Shown: positions 1 to 11,970 of the stretch, piece by piece
Layout of the letters: each line of letters begins with the position of its first letter
Position numbering within the stretch: the stretch's first letter is position 1
NCBI RefSeq assembly: GCF_009905375.1
Contig: NC_133647.1
Span: forward strand, 138,255,263-138,319,262
DNA from: Apium graveolens
Taxonomy: Eukaryota > Streptophyta > Magnoliopsida > Apiales > Apiaceae
Direction of reading: 5' to 3'
DNA length: 64,000 bases
Position numbers and translations under genes: made by a program
The notes under the pieces: model-generated
What the model was told of the DNA's origin: nothing
The model's input: the letters and a program-made list of their open reading frames with translations, nothing else
The model's database searches: none

Positions 1-1
1 A

Positions 2-817
2 ATAAGGGTAAGTCTTAAATATTTCAATCATGAAAGGTGTTAACTTAAGACTTATTGGAACCTTATTCTTGGTAAGAAGTGATCCAAGTAGAATTTTAGA
101 TACTTGCTTACAGTTGCCAATTAGTGACCTGTTTACACCTTCTAGCATATGTATGTCATTAACTTTATATTTTAAAGCTGACATAATAAATCTAGGTAGA
201 AAAATTTCCTTACCTCTTGATTCCAATGACATTGTTAGCCTGGTGCTCAATTTCTCCAGTATGTAGTGTCCTATATTGATCTGTTTGTTGGTGGCCATTG
301 AGTAGACCAGCTTCTGAACAACACTTGATAAGTTGTCAAACCCTGACTTCCTGCAGGTGAAGGCCCTTATTACTGAGTAAAAAAGAAAGGACCATTCCCT
401 CCTTAGATGCTTCTTCTTCATGCTTGCCAGGTTGATCTTCTCACAATAATTAATGAAGTCCATGAATTCATACAGCTCATCCTGAGTTGGAGCCTCCACC
501 AGCTTATCAGTAGGAATGCCCAAAGCCATATTGACATCATTTTCAGAGATCTCCACCTGTTGTCCCTTGATTGTGCAGTTTATCACAATTGTTGTAGCTT
601 GGTTCTCATGCACAATTGTCCTTGTTATAGATGTGTTCCAAAAGTCCCCTAACACATCCAAATACAACATAGGATTAGTAGTAAGAGCACCTACAAAGTA
701 GGTCTCAGAAAGGAACTTGACAAAGCATTGGAAAATCTCAGGTGCTTGGTTTGCATCTAGAATTGCAAGGAAGTTAGTCTCCTTGGGGATGAAGGGAACA
801 ATATTGTTGCCTGCCAT
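2..817 (-). CDS. Accessory ORF downstream of COP-B pol (3'-truncated by window edge)
   Basis: An uninterrupted frame of 272 codons from ATG at 817 to the window edge, with no stop; the start is MAGNNIVPFIPKE. It lies where some plant Copia elements carry a third ORF, after pol and before the 3' LTR. No signal peptide, transmembrane segment or zinc finger is evident. The middle has an FW..TI block followed by VEISENDVNMALGIP, then a tryptophan-centred helix-rich block (REWSFLFYSVI) and an NIGHYILEKL stretch. That layout recalls proteins labelled putative plant transposon protein found in plant retroelements; this is an impression, not a search result. The start codon lies in an AATGGC context behind a pyrimidine-rich leader. 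Unlike the adjacent pol it is free of stops over its visible length. Function is unknown. Its promoter-like region is now 4.2 kb away because LTR-A inserted in the leader. Confidence 0.7.
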   Translation of the reverse strand, partial: MAGNNIVPFIPKETNFLAILDANQAPEIFQCFVKFLSETYFVGALTTNPMLYLDVLGDFWNTSITRTIVHENQATTIVINCTIKGQQVEISENDVNMALGIPTDKLVEAPTQDELYEFMDFINYCEKINLASMKKKHLRREWSFLFYSVIRAFTCRKSGFDNLSSVVQKLVYSMATNKQINIGHYILEKLSTRLTMSLESRGKEIFLPRFIMSALKYKVNDIHMLEGVNRSLIGNCKQVSKILLGSLLTKNKVPISLKLTPFMIEIFKTYPY

Positions 818-920
818 TGATAAGAGTATGAAGTTAAGTGGGTAAAAGAAATTAGTGAGAAAGGAGTGAAAACGAGAGAGAAATTGGTTTTGGATTGAAG
901 AACTAGGTCACTTGAGATCT
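818..920 (-). promoter_or_regulatory. Leader of the accessory ORF (proximal half)
   Basis: Between the ATG at 817 and LTR-A lies a pyrimidine-rich stretch on the minus strand (TTTCTCTCTCG and similar), typical of plant 5' leaders. It ends at the duplicated gatct (916-920). Before LTR-A inserted, it was continuous with 5,165 onward, which holds a TATA box. The original leader from a start about 30 bp past that TATA would be roughly 120 nt. Confidence 0.5.
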
Positions 921-3900
921 TGTAACACCCCCAAATCTGGGGTCGGGGATCCGGGTTATCACGAGTTCCATTTCCCTTAATAATACTTAATCTTAATAAT
1001 CAACCAACTACTGCGTACTGTGACCCCACAATATACACACACCACAAGTTATAATCTCAGAGATGAATACCAAACAATAACACAAGTCATTTTATTCCAT
1101 AATTATAAGTCATTACACCTCAAAAGGGTTTCTGAATAAATTTACATATTCTTTGCCATTATTAAATTCATAAATATACATAAGTCTGGTACATCAAAAG
1201 TTGAAAGCCTAGCCTATTGGTTGACCCTACCTCAGCTACAACGACATCAACGCCTACAGGAAACTGCGGAATGTTTCCTATCCGCTCGCGAATTGGGAGC
1301 TTGATCCTGTTCATCTTGTCTATCTATTGTTGTGTGATGAAAGAAGAAAGCAAGGGTGAGCAACAAGCTCACCGAAATAATATGTATAATGATTAACAAT
1401 ATATGAGCATTCTTATAGTACTCATGAAAGTCTTGGTCAAGTAAAAAATGAACCAAGTTTGATATCTTATCGCGACCAAGTCGCAAAATATTCAGTATAT
1501 ATTTATATATACCTTTCAAAATCTTGGAAGTCCTCTTCCATGCATAATATACACAGAGTTCTAGTTTATAACTGTATAAAAATATCGTGGCAAGGTGATC
1601 TCATATATCTAACCTTGTCTCAACGTTTTTGTGAAAATCTTTGTCATGCGTAAGATAATCATTAACCAGATATAAGTTGAAAAGATGAAGTTACAAGATA
1701 CTCCAATATACTTATATCTTTTCCGGATACTACTTGAACTACCACCGTTCAAGGTATCATCAGTTTCAAAAGTTCATCACATAGATGAGACTACAAGAAA
1801 AGACTTAAATAGATTCAATCTTTGAAATATCATTATAAATAATGAAGTTATGAGATACTTCATTAAGTCCCGATATATATACACCTATATATATATACAT
1901 TTCATACATTCCTTGAAAACCTCTGTTATGAAAATTATAAACAGAGTTGCAATATCCAATGAATTTGGAAAGGAGAAAACCTTGGCATAAACCTGATATC
2001 TTGCTGATCAGGCAAAAATAGCAATAGGTAACCTTTTCTACTAGTAGATGGATGAATCCCCCACCGGTCATCACCCTGGCCGCATTAGAACCTTGTGCTG
2101 GACCGCCACCCGGCCTCTTACGCGTTGATGGACTGCCACCCAGCCACTTACACTTTGATAGACCGTACCCCGGCATGTCGCTTATGCCGACTCAATTAGA
2201 TGGACTTACTTCCCGAACGTTGGGTAAGTAATCAATTCATTTATCAAAACAGCAACCTCGTTGCGAATATAAAATATACCACAGAGCCGGATCCCTCAAT
2301 TTTTAAGCGAGTATTTAAATCCCCTTCGAAAGGAAGATCTTAAATTTGAAAACGAGTTTTGGGATCCGCTCTAACTTTTAAAATCATTTTGAAGGCTCGA
2401 AAACATTTTAAAAAATGTTTAGAGTAACGCTGATTTAATAAAATAAATCAGTCCCGATATGTTAGAGAAAATATCTGAATATTATTACTTAAATAATATT
2501 CCCATAAAGGATAATCTTTATAAAAATAATTGAAGTAGAAGTTTTACAACTCATACTTGAAATGAATAATAAATAACCAAAGATATACTTATACGAAAGT
2601 ACGATCTTTATTTGAATAATCGAAAATAAGTTTGATTATCGAAACATTATTCTTTAATAAAATAAAGAATATTATTTAATAAAATAAGCGGAGTCATAAG
2701 TCCTCGAATGAATATTCAAAATAATATTCAATAAATAAAGTAAGCGGGGTCATAAGTCCTCGAATGAATATTCAAAATAATATTCATTAAATAAAGTAAG
2801 CGGAGTCATAAGTCCTCGAATGAATATTCAAAATAATATTCATTAAATAAAGTAAGCGGAGTCATAAGTCCTCGAATGAATATTTAAAATAATATTCATT
2901 AAATAAAGTAAGCGGAGTCATAAGTCATCAAATGAATATTCAAAATAATATTCATTAAATAAAGTAAGCGGAGTCATAAGTCCTGGAATGAATATTCAAA
3001 ATAATATTCATTAAATAAAATAAAGTTATCGAATAAACCTTATTCGATTAATAGTTTTGAAAACTATATCAATATATATATATATATTATACTCGGGAAC
3101 ATCGACTCCCAGTTTAGAAAATGTTCACCTTTGGGTCCCCTATACTAAGGGTATACGCAACTACTGCTTATCTCTAGCATAGGTATTATGCAACTTATAA
3201 GCAATTGAATCAACAATTAGATATCAAGATTATGAAACAGGCATGCATATATACCATATCAGCATGCTCCAATATATCGCAAGATTTGCTAATAACAATC
3301 ATGCACTTATCACAAGATAATGCATATACATATATATACATCACAACAACAGTATAACGGGTAGAAAACTTGCCTGAGCGTTCCGGGATAGACTTAAGCT
3401 TAGAGTGGGTCCGATAACCTATGAACAACAACATAAGTCGGAATTAAACCACGGTCGCTTAAGAAACTAGACTTTAACCAATTGAACTCTAACGTTCGCT
3501 TATGGTCACTTCTATGCTTAATGAATCACATAGGTCGTTCGAGTACCCTCGGCTCCACCATTTTTAATAAATTAACCATTAAGAATTTTAAGGCGATTCT
3601 TTCGCGAGTACTCTACCAACTGCCTAATACACTTTACATAATTGTTTCATACTCCAATTAGTAATTTAAGGGCCTTAACCAAGGTTTCAAAGTAAGGCGA
3701 GGGGTAATGGTTCATTCGTGAAACGCCGTTACTTAAAACGGTCGTTTCTCCTAAACCGTACATCGGATTCAAGCGAACCACATATCAAAATGAAGCTCAT
3801 AACATGAACTATCTAATCATGGCAATGGTCAAAACCTAACATTGAGTTCACGGGTTCTGATGTTAAGAACAAAAGCAGTCTAAGGTAAATCGGACATTAC

Positions 3901-5164
3901 GACGGCTATGTTTACGCGATTACCAAAGTTTATACAACTCCAAATCAATCACAAACCAACTTACAACCAACATTACAACCAAAATCCATCCAATCCTCAC
4001 TACATCAGTCCATTACTTCATGTTTTATCCAATTCATTCAATCACAACAAAAGCTACTAACCATACTAAGGTTCATTAACTAATAACCAAGATTCAACCA
4101 TCAAAATCACTACAAACTCCACCAAACTTTAAGCAAACAAGAATAATGCTTCCAATATACTATATCAATCACAACCATTCCTAAATACTCAAAAGTAAAG
4201 CTAGGGTTTGGAGTTTTATACCTTCTTGAAGCTTTTAATCAATGAAAGATCCTTGGAATGCCCATGGAAGCCTTGATCTATGCTTAAGCTACCTTGACCT
4301 TACAAATAAAATCAAGAATCAAAAATTTGTTCTTGAAAGTTACTATTCACCCTAAACTAAATGATTTATTTGAGCTAGCAAATCTTGGATTTAGGCACTT
4401 AAACTACTTGCTCTTCTTAGTTATGAAATATAGAATCCAAGGAAACAAACCTCTTGAATTATGATTGAGTGGAGCTTGGGTTTGGAAATTTTTCTTCTTG
4501 TTTTTCTTCAAAAACCGTGAGCAATGAGATGGGGGGAAGAAATGAATGTGTTTGCTTGGTTGCTTCCTTTTCGTTTGTTAATTAACCTTTTACCATGGTA
4601 AAAATTGTGTAGCTCACAATCAACCAACCAACCCTTCTCATTTGGTCATGCTTATGTCATCTACTTATGTCATCTTGTTACACTTGTCTTCCTCTTGTTG
4701 GTGTGATGACATCATCATCCACTAAACTCTTTGATTAACTCCTAATTACTTGGCTAATGATCGCTGATCTGTTATACGGTTCGCTTAACTTTCGTTCGCA
4801 TTTATTGTTCGAGGGATCATATCCGGGATCTTATTATTTGGGTTCCCCTACCCTTTCTCAATATTTTATATTCCTTTTATAATCCCCTCTTATAATCCTT
4901 GAATTTAAATCCTTTTAATCATGTTACCTTATACTCAATTCTTTCGGTATCTGGTGGATCTTCGGGAAAAATCAAAGTGTTCGAATTTGGATTCTGACGA
5001 TCTTTACATACACTTATTTACTTTATGGAATACTAATACGATCTTAGAATTTCCATAATGGTACTCCTATATAGCGTGGTCTGATAATTTTCCTTAATCA
5101 GCATCATCAGAAAAAGTTAATATTCATCCGTGTTTCAAAAATTCCAAAAATTGGGGTTATTACA
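921..5164 (-). mobile_element. LTR-A: solo LTR of a large-LTR retrotransposon
   Basis: The unit runs from TGTAACACCCCC to GGGGTTATTACA and is flanked by gatct at 916-920 and 5,165-5,169. The TG..CA ends and 5-bp duplication mark an LTR-type insertion. It is 4,244 bp, has no internal repeat of its ends and no credible ORF, so it is read as one solitary LTR left by LTR-LTR recombination. By analogy with LARD-G, whose primer site fixes direction, the sense orientation is minus. It shares end sequence with element I (63,767). Superfamily cannot be proven without coding sequence; large LTRs of this end type would fit Ty3/Gypsy. Confidence 0.85.
2688..3023. repeat. 56-bp tandem repeat, six copies
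   Basis: Units start at 2,688, 2,744, 2,800, 2,856, 2,912 and 2,968, each opening with gcgg(a/g)gtcataagtc and ending in AT-rich sequence with aaaataatattca. Spacing is exactly 56 bp and copies differ by only a few bases. It lies inside LTR-A. There are no variable spacers, so it is a minisatellite, not a CRISPR array. Confidence 0.95.
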
Positions 5165-5952
5165 GATCTCGAAAGTTGTAAGTATGTATATGTATCGAGA
5201 TGTCTTGGTATTTATAGTAAATGCAAATGACTTATTGAGAACTCAAAAATAGACGTTTGGAATTAGTGTATCGAGAAGTCATTTTAAGTAATGAAAGACA
5301 TATCGATAAGTCATTTTATTTATTCTTGTAGAGAACTAGAAATAAGCTTATCGAGATGTCAAATAAATACTCAGTTTGTCCAAAATGGACTGAATTTGAT
5401 TCCAATTTTGATTTGAATAAATCAAAATAAAATCAGAATAAATTTACTAAAGGTATTTTACCAAAATAATTTATCAGATTAAATTATTTTTAGTTTTGAG
5501 TTATTGATAAGTCTAAAAATAATTCTTGTAGAGAACTCTGTAGGTTAACACTTGTAGAGAACTCTACAATGACTTATCGATAAGTCATAATAAAGGTTAT
5601 CGAGAAGTCACTCGAGAAGTCAGTAAATTGACTTATCGAGAACTCATTCGAGAAGTCTAAAATGACTTGTCGATAAGTCAATTAGACTTATCCAGAATTC
5701 AGTTCTCTATATACTTTTGAACAGTTTAAGTCTGCCTTGTGTTATTTTACATATTGAATATGTAAATTAACAACTTAGCAGTTTACTTAGAATTTGAAAA
5801 ATTCCAAGTTAAAATTGTTATTTTTGAAAAATAAATATGCAGAGATTTCTGAAATATTTATAATTCATATTTCAGTTAATTTCTAATTAAATCAAATTAA
5901 TTTTTATTTACTAGAAATTAATGTGCTGCAACATATTAGCTGAGTTCTTGCC
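5165..5952 (-). promoter_or_regulatory. COP-B spacer between pol and accessory ORF: palindromic motif array plus TATA box
   Basis: No coding sequence here. About a dozen copies of variants of GACTTATCGATAAGTC, TCGAGAAGTCA and TTGTAGAGAACTC occur between 5,200 and 5,700; a perfect 16-bp palindrome GACTTATCGATAAGTC sits at 5,571-5,586. On the minus strand a TATAAAT box lies at 5,216-5,210, facing the accessory ORF. The same motif class fills the COP-B 5' LTR (27,960-28,390). The remaining sequence is AT-rich and unremarkable. Promoter role is inferred from the TATA position and motif clustering. Confidence 0.5.
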
Positions 5953-6420
5953 TTAGAATGAAGAATTAGGCATTCCAATTTCACCTACAAGTCTAGTGAA
6001 AGTAGCTTCATCCAAAGGTTTAGTAAAAATATCAGCTAATTATTTTTCTATTTAAAAAAAATGAGCTCAATGGTACCATTTGTAGCATATTCTCTAATAA
6101 AATGGTACCTTACATCAATGTGCTTTATTCTAGAATGATTAACTGTATTAGCCACAATAGATATAGCACTAGTATTGTCACACATAATTGGTATTTTGTG
6201 TAATACTAAGTCATAGTCCATTAGCTGATTTCTAATCCAAAGCATTTGAGCACAACAACTTTCTGCAGCTATGTATTCAGCCTTTGCTGTAGAAGTTGAC
6301 ACAGATTATTGTTTCTTGCTATACCAGGATACAAGTCTTTGTCCAAGAAATTGACAGCTTCCACTAGTACTCTATCTGTCAAACCTGCATCCAGCAAAAT
6401 CGGTATTTGTGTAGCCAACA
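5953..6420 (-). pseudogene. COP-B pol, RNase H C-terminal part
   Basis: Minus-strand remnant of the Ty1/Copia RNase H domain, the ribonuclease that removes template RNA during reverse transcription. Visible are the STAKAEYIAA block carrying the catalytic Glu, then MCDNTSA carrying a catalytic Asp, and the typical end HIDVRYHFIRE. Two stops follow at about 6,050, after which the usual Copia C-terminus (ADIFTKPLDEATF) runs to TAA at 5,955-5,953. Two more stops lie between 6,300 and 6,420. The upstream part continues at 14,652 on the far side of LTR-K, and the caaca duplication marks the joint. Confidence 0.85.
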
Positions 6421-6540
6421 TGTGGCGCCCCAAAACCCGGGGTCAGGAGTCTCAGAGGCCACGCCATCTAAACTCACACAACTCACACTACAGTATATAA
6501 ATACTCACGCTTCACGACCCCACACTTATCACACACACAC

Positions 6541-9500
6541 TGTAATATCCCATATTTTCAAATATTATTATTATTATTATTTGGAATTATTTATGTGATT
6601 TTATGTGAATTTTTGGTGAATTATCTGATAATTGGAATTGATGTTTGGATGTTTATATGTGGCATTATTTGAATATTTAAATTTTTATATGTTCAGAATA
6701 AAATATACAGAATTGTGGTATTTTTCTGGTAATTTTTCGAATGTTATATGATTTTATAATGATTTATGTATTATTAATTATTTTCTGAATAATTATAAAA
6801 TTATTTTATAAAGTCGGGAATCGTCCAACCTCAACCGTTTTTGCGTTTTTACAACCCGAAACTCTTTCGAAAACTATTTCCTAACCTAATCTGGTAATTC
6901 CGGACATCTTCCGTGTTTTGACTTTTTCGATCCGGATTACGGTTTGACCCGTACGCGTCCCGGCGTACAATTTTCGATACGCTATTCATATTATAGATCG
7001 ATAAAAAAATCCCTATACTCAAAAGGCGAGATATTATAACCTTATTTTCGTATAAAGTGTTTTATAGGAAGTTCTGTTTTGATAATTATCCAAATATGAT
7101 ATTAAATGGTATCATTTTATAGTTACTTAGCGGCTAAGTAACCTATATTCAGATCCAATATTATCCAATAGGATACTTGTTACGTGTTTAAGATGCATTT
7201 ATATGAATCGATCCGTAATTTGGACGCGTGTTTATTTGCGTCTTTATCGAGGTACTCGTTTTAACTCGTTTTATGGGTGTTTGAATGTATTTTATGTTTT
7301 TTTGGGGTTTTCTATTAATGTAAGAATCGTTTTTATTTTTCAAAAATCAATGGACCGGGACCCCACCAGGACATCAAAGCCCACAAGATTCATTTTTTTA
7401 TTTTTATAAAATTATTCGAATTTCAAATACTCAGTATTTTTGTATTTTTGAGTTATTCGTAATTTTTGAGGAATTTTGATATAAATGTTATATTTTATGG
7501 CTTTTAAAATTATTCCCCGTAATTATTATTTTTGGGCTTAATTATTTTAATTAAGGGATAAAAACACCCTTAATTGAATTTGGGGTATTGATTTTTCTAA
7601 AAATATAAATAGCTGAAAAATTCTTTTTTTATTCATTTTTTTATCAAAAATTCAGTAAATAAGAAAATTAGAAATCTTGTTCTTGGGGGTAAAATCTGTT
7701 CTTCAACACAAATCGAATGATTGTAGGAGTTCCAGGAATCCGTTCTTGATGTTCTATATACCAATTTAATCCTCTCGATGAGCCCGTTCTTTTGGTACCA
7801 CTTTCATCAATCGAGGTGATTTATTTTAGAAATTCGATTTTGATGTTCTTGAGTCGAATTTAGATTTTTGATTTCTGTTGATTGTTGATTGATGTTGATG
7901 CTATAGATAGCTTTAAAATGACCTGGAGAGTCGATTTGAGTACTTGGTTGAGTTGTTTTAGTTCGAAATCGACTAGTTCGAGTTTTGAGTTTTTAGATTT
8001 TTTTCAAATCGATTTTATTATTAATATGATGTTCTTGATGATTTTTAAGGATTTGGATAGTTTCTAAATGATCTAAGCTTTATTTTGATAACCGTTTCGT
8101 TGATTTTGGTTAAGTATATGGTGGAATCGAATTTCCGATGTGTTCATCGGAAAATTCGTTGTTTTAATCAGAAAATTGGATTGCTGGATCGATTGAACTT
8201 TATGTTGTTGTATTCGTTTTTCTGGGGATGCAATGGATGATTTTGAGGTAAAAACCATATCGAACGGTTAGATTTTGGCCGGGAAGCCCCTGCCGGACCT
8301 GGGACGTCGCCGGCCGGTTTCTGGGTTTCTCCAGATTCCGGCGGCTGTTCATCAGGTCGCCGGTGAGGTTCTTCCTCCGGCCGCCAGTTCCTGCCACCAT
8401 TCGATTCAAGGTTAATGACAACCTTTATTCTCCCAACTGTTTTTGCTTTTTATTTTTTTTAAATAATTCAAAAATCATTCTATTTTCTAAAAATCTTTTC
8501 TTTTAATTTTAAAAATCAATTAGTTAATATTTTGGATTCTAAAAATTATTTACCAAAATATTTTAAATTCCAAAAAAAAATTATTTTCTTTTATTATTTT
8601 CAAAAATCCAAAATTTTTATTCATTTAAATTGATTAATTATTTTGATAATTAATCACTGTATTTAGATAATTTGTATTAATTGTATTTTAATTCCAAAAA
8701 TTATGGAAAAATTATTTTTAATTCTGATTTTTCCTAATTAATGATTTAAAAATTATTTTGAGCTTTTAAAACTATATTTCAGTATTTAAAAATCAATTAA
8801 ATTATTATTAATTGATTTAATTGTTATTTTATTCGTAGAAAATAAACCGTTCGTCCATTTAATACGAAACGAACGCATCCAGACTCAGAAAAATATTACG
8901 CTTTCAATAAAAATACTTTCGAGACCCAAATTCTTTTGTTTCGAAAGGTCACTTGTTTTGTAAATCGAATCTGAGTCGCGTAGTGACCGAAAAATCATAT
9001 TTTGACCCAATTTTTGTTTTAAACGTATTGAGTCGACCCCTTTTGATGAACCAAGTCTTGTGTTATATGAATTATATGATACGTGAGTTATGTGATTATG
9101 TGTTATATGAATTATGTGTGTATGTGGCTCAAGGGTCCTGTGTTTGTCTGTTATATTTATGTGTGGGCTATCGTATAGGTAGACGATAGGCTTTTGGCGC
9201 GCAGTTCATCGAGTGATTATCGTTTAGACGATTAAAGTTCTATATTTTAATTATAGATGTGGATCTCTCGAGTTGATCGGGACAAGACGTTGGATAAAGA
9301 ATGAGATGGAATGGTATTGGGTATCTGGCTTCTAGCAATCGCAGGAGCAGCATATCAGTCAAGTGTTGAAAAGAAGGACGGTGATGTCTTGAGACAAAAT
9401 GTCAGAATAGATGTGTCGTTGCGAGTGTGACTAACTGCTAAAACCTAAAGGCAAGTATTTCTATCATCACTTATTGTTCAAGTGATATTTATTTTGAATC

Positions 9501-10996
9501 TTATCATGCAAGTATTTCTTTCCCTATTCAGTTCAAGATAGATAAATGTTTTACATATCGCTGAATTAAATAATTCTGTTTATGCAAGCACTCTTCTGCT
9601 ATTCTATGTTCAGAATAGATTTACAAATGTTTTGGGTTTTGAGAAAAATGATTTTGTTGCAAGTATTCCTGCCCAAGTGAATGAGGGAATAAAATTGTTT
9701 CGGGTGTCGAGTATTATGACCCCTTTTCAATAAAAGGTTTTGAGATTGAATGGTTACTGATTGCGTAAGAGGCCGAAGCACCGGTCCAGCGTGAGCTATT
9801 ATACAGAAGTGTAATACGGAAGTGTAATATCTTACAAGGCTTGTTATGCCTTTTCTGGCGCCCTATAGGTACCGTATGTCTTCGGGATACGGGTAGTACC
9901 TATATTAACGGTATGGCTGCGGGATACCGGTGTTGTTTCATGACTGATCATCAGGAACAACATAGTGCATAATTTGGTTCCAATCGATATTATTATATTG
10001 CTTTTGATAATCTTATAAGGAATGATTTATCAACTGTTTCTGTTTTTGATTAATGGTGAAATGCAGTTTTGATTCAGATTCTGATTTATGCTGATACTTA
10101 CGTTGTTAAATATCAAAGGTGGTATTAGTATAGATGATTGATGTTGACTTCAGTATGGGTGTTGTGAGCATCAAAGTTCGTATTGATATCTAATTTGATA
10201 TGACAGCAAAGTAAGTATTAATTCGAAGAGTTCGGTTTTGAATGAGTTTATGATCCACTCTATAATCATTGTTTCATGTTATTGTTGTTTATGATATTTC
10301 CGTAAACACTGTTTTACGATATTTTTCTCGTCAAGATTCAAAGTATTGCTGAAGCCTTTCGCTCAAAAATATCAAAATGGTTTTGAATACAATTAACGAA
10401 TCAATTCTGGGATTCCTCAACTAAAATTTTATGATTCAACAATTATGATTTTAAATGTGCTGCTCTGATGTAGATGTCGGTTTTATATCCAAACAACCCT
10501 ATATATGTTATAATTAACTTGCTGAGCATTTCTTTCGCTCATACTTGCCTGTTTTTAAATTTAACCTCCAGTGAGGATTAGCTCGTGTTGTTTAACTCCG
10601 TAATTCAAGGAAGCAAAGAAGAAGCTCTTGGAAGGTGGTTGGTCTAGGGTTTGCGATCTAGTGTAAGTTTTATTGTGTAAAGTTGTTTATACTATATTAT
10701 ATTATAGTTGGATATTTTATTTGGGCCTAGTATACTTCATTTCGAAGTTATACTAGTGGGTTTAGTTTTGAGTTGGAATTTATTGAAAAGAGTTTTAAAA
10801 GAAAGTGAAAAATTTATTTATGGAATTTGGATATCTTGTTTCTAGAACTGTAACCTTAAAAGATCTTGGATTAGTTTGGGGTCATAAATGATAAATATCT
10901 TCCGCTGGCATTTATTTATTGATTTAACAAGTTATTTTGGATTGAGGTTTCATAGTGACGACCAAATCCTCTGACCCCGGATTTGGGGGCGTTACA
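6541..10996 (+). mobile_element. LTR-L: solo LTR, relative of LARD-G
   Basis: From TGTAATATCCC to GGGGGCGTTACA, flanked by cacac at 6,536-6,540 and 10,997-11,001. It landed in a CA-rich run of LTR-K. The last 1.8 kb matches the LARD-G LTR in reverse complement (for example the block around 9,250-9,450 with TCGAGTTGATCGGGACAAG), whereas the first 2.6 kb is different and longer. A TATA box (aaaatataaatagc) is at 7,601-7,614. A GC-rich block at 8,275-8,410 rich in CCGG stands out from the AT-rich surroundings. Length 4,456 bp with no pol sequence: a solo LTR in plus orientation. Confidence 0.85.
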
Positions 10997-11908
10997 CACA
11001 CACACTTACAGGTTATTGTCTTAGAAACGAACCATCATAACTAGAGTAATTGTCAACCATCAAGTGATATTTATTACAACCTAAAAGTAATTAATCTTAC
11101 CGGGGAGTGACCTTTAGGTAAGGCTAGTCCGCCGACCAAATATACGTTTTTGTTCCTTACCTTACATAAGTCATACTTATAAATAAGCCGAACTACAAAT
11201 AACTGAAAACTAATTCAGCTTATTCTGACTACCTGTGGTACATCACCAAACAATCTACAGAACAACTGGCCATTTCCTACCCGTGTCCTGGATGTGGTTC
11301 TCATGGTAGGCATCTTGATTCACTGTTATGTTGTGTCAATTTAAAAAAACAAGTGTGAGCTATAATGCCCAGCATAATAATGTACAGTATAAAAATGACT
11401 GTATGATAACATCATATATGATAATTATGTTTTATTCAAAAATAGTTTTCCTTGGTGATACACACCTTCTTATGAAAACAATTCTTTAAGGGATTTTAAT
11501 ATCCTGCGAATACCTTAATAGTAATCCCTGCACCTAGGCTTGGGTTACGGTATTGCATCTCAATTCCAATTGGAAGAATTAGGACATTCGTTGGAGCCAC
11601 CGCATACGATGATCAGTCGTACTACGATAAAAGTAACCTTTTCTACTAGTAGAGGGACGACACCTTCACATCTCGGTTATCACCCTTGCCGCATACGGGC
11701 TATGTGTCCTCATTTCGGGTATACACACACTTCGCAGGTCCATAGTTACATATTATACCATCTCCTACGGTACTAGTAGTCTATCTAATACACGAAGTAC
11801 TTGGATCCTACCCCTCCCTTGTCCTTTAAGAAATTCTATCATATCTCGAGAACTCGAACCACATCGAAGTTTCTCCAAGCGTTTTGCTTGTTGATAGGCA
11901 TAGCTTTA

Positions 11909-11911
<3 letters not shown>

Positions 11912-11966
<55 letters not shown>
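11912..11966. repeat. (TA)n microsatellite
   Basis: About 27 uninterrupted TA units inside LTR-K. An obvious slippage site. Confidence 0.97.

Positions 11967-11970
<4 letters not shown>

Noticed and set aside
1247..2176. Small frames inside LTR-A as genes
   Set aside because: No ATG context, conservation or domain; low-complexity composition, and LTR-A is non-coding throughout.
2688..3023. Regularly spaced 56-bp repeats as a possible CRISPR array
   Set aside because: The units are contiguous, without variable spacers, and lie inside a plant LTR.
3060..3090. Short TA runs in LTR-A and COP-D as origins or attachment sites
   Set aside because: Simple AT repeats are common in this DNA and no accompanying structure is present.
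5165..5952. COP-B 3' LTR directly after pol
   Set aside because: Apart from the motif class it does not align with the 5' LTR at 27,366-28,603, and no polypurine tract or LTR end is present.
7203..8421. Short frames in LTR-L as a coding gene with GC-rich exon
   Set aside because: No frame spans the GC block without stops and nothing resembles a protein domain; it is inside a solo LTR.
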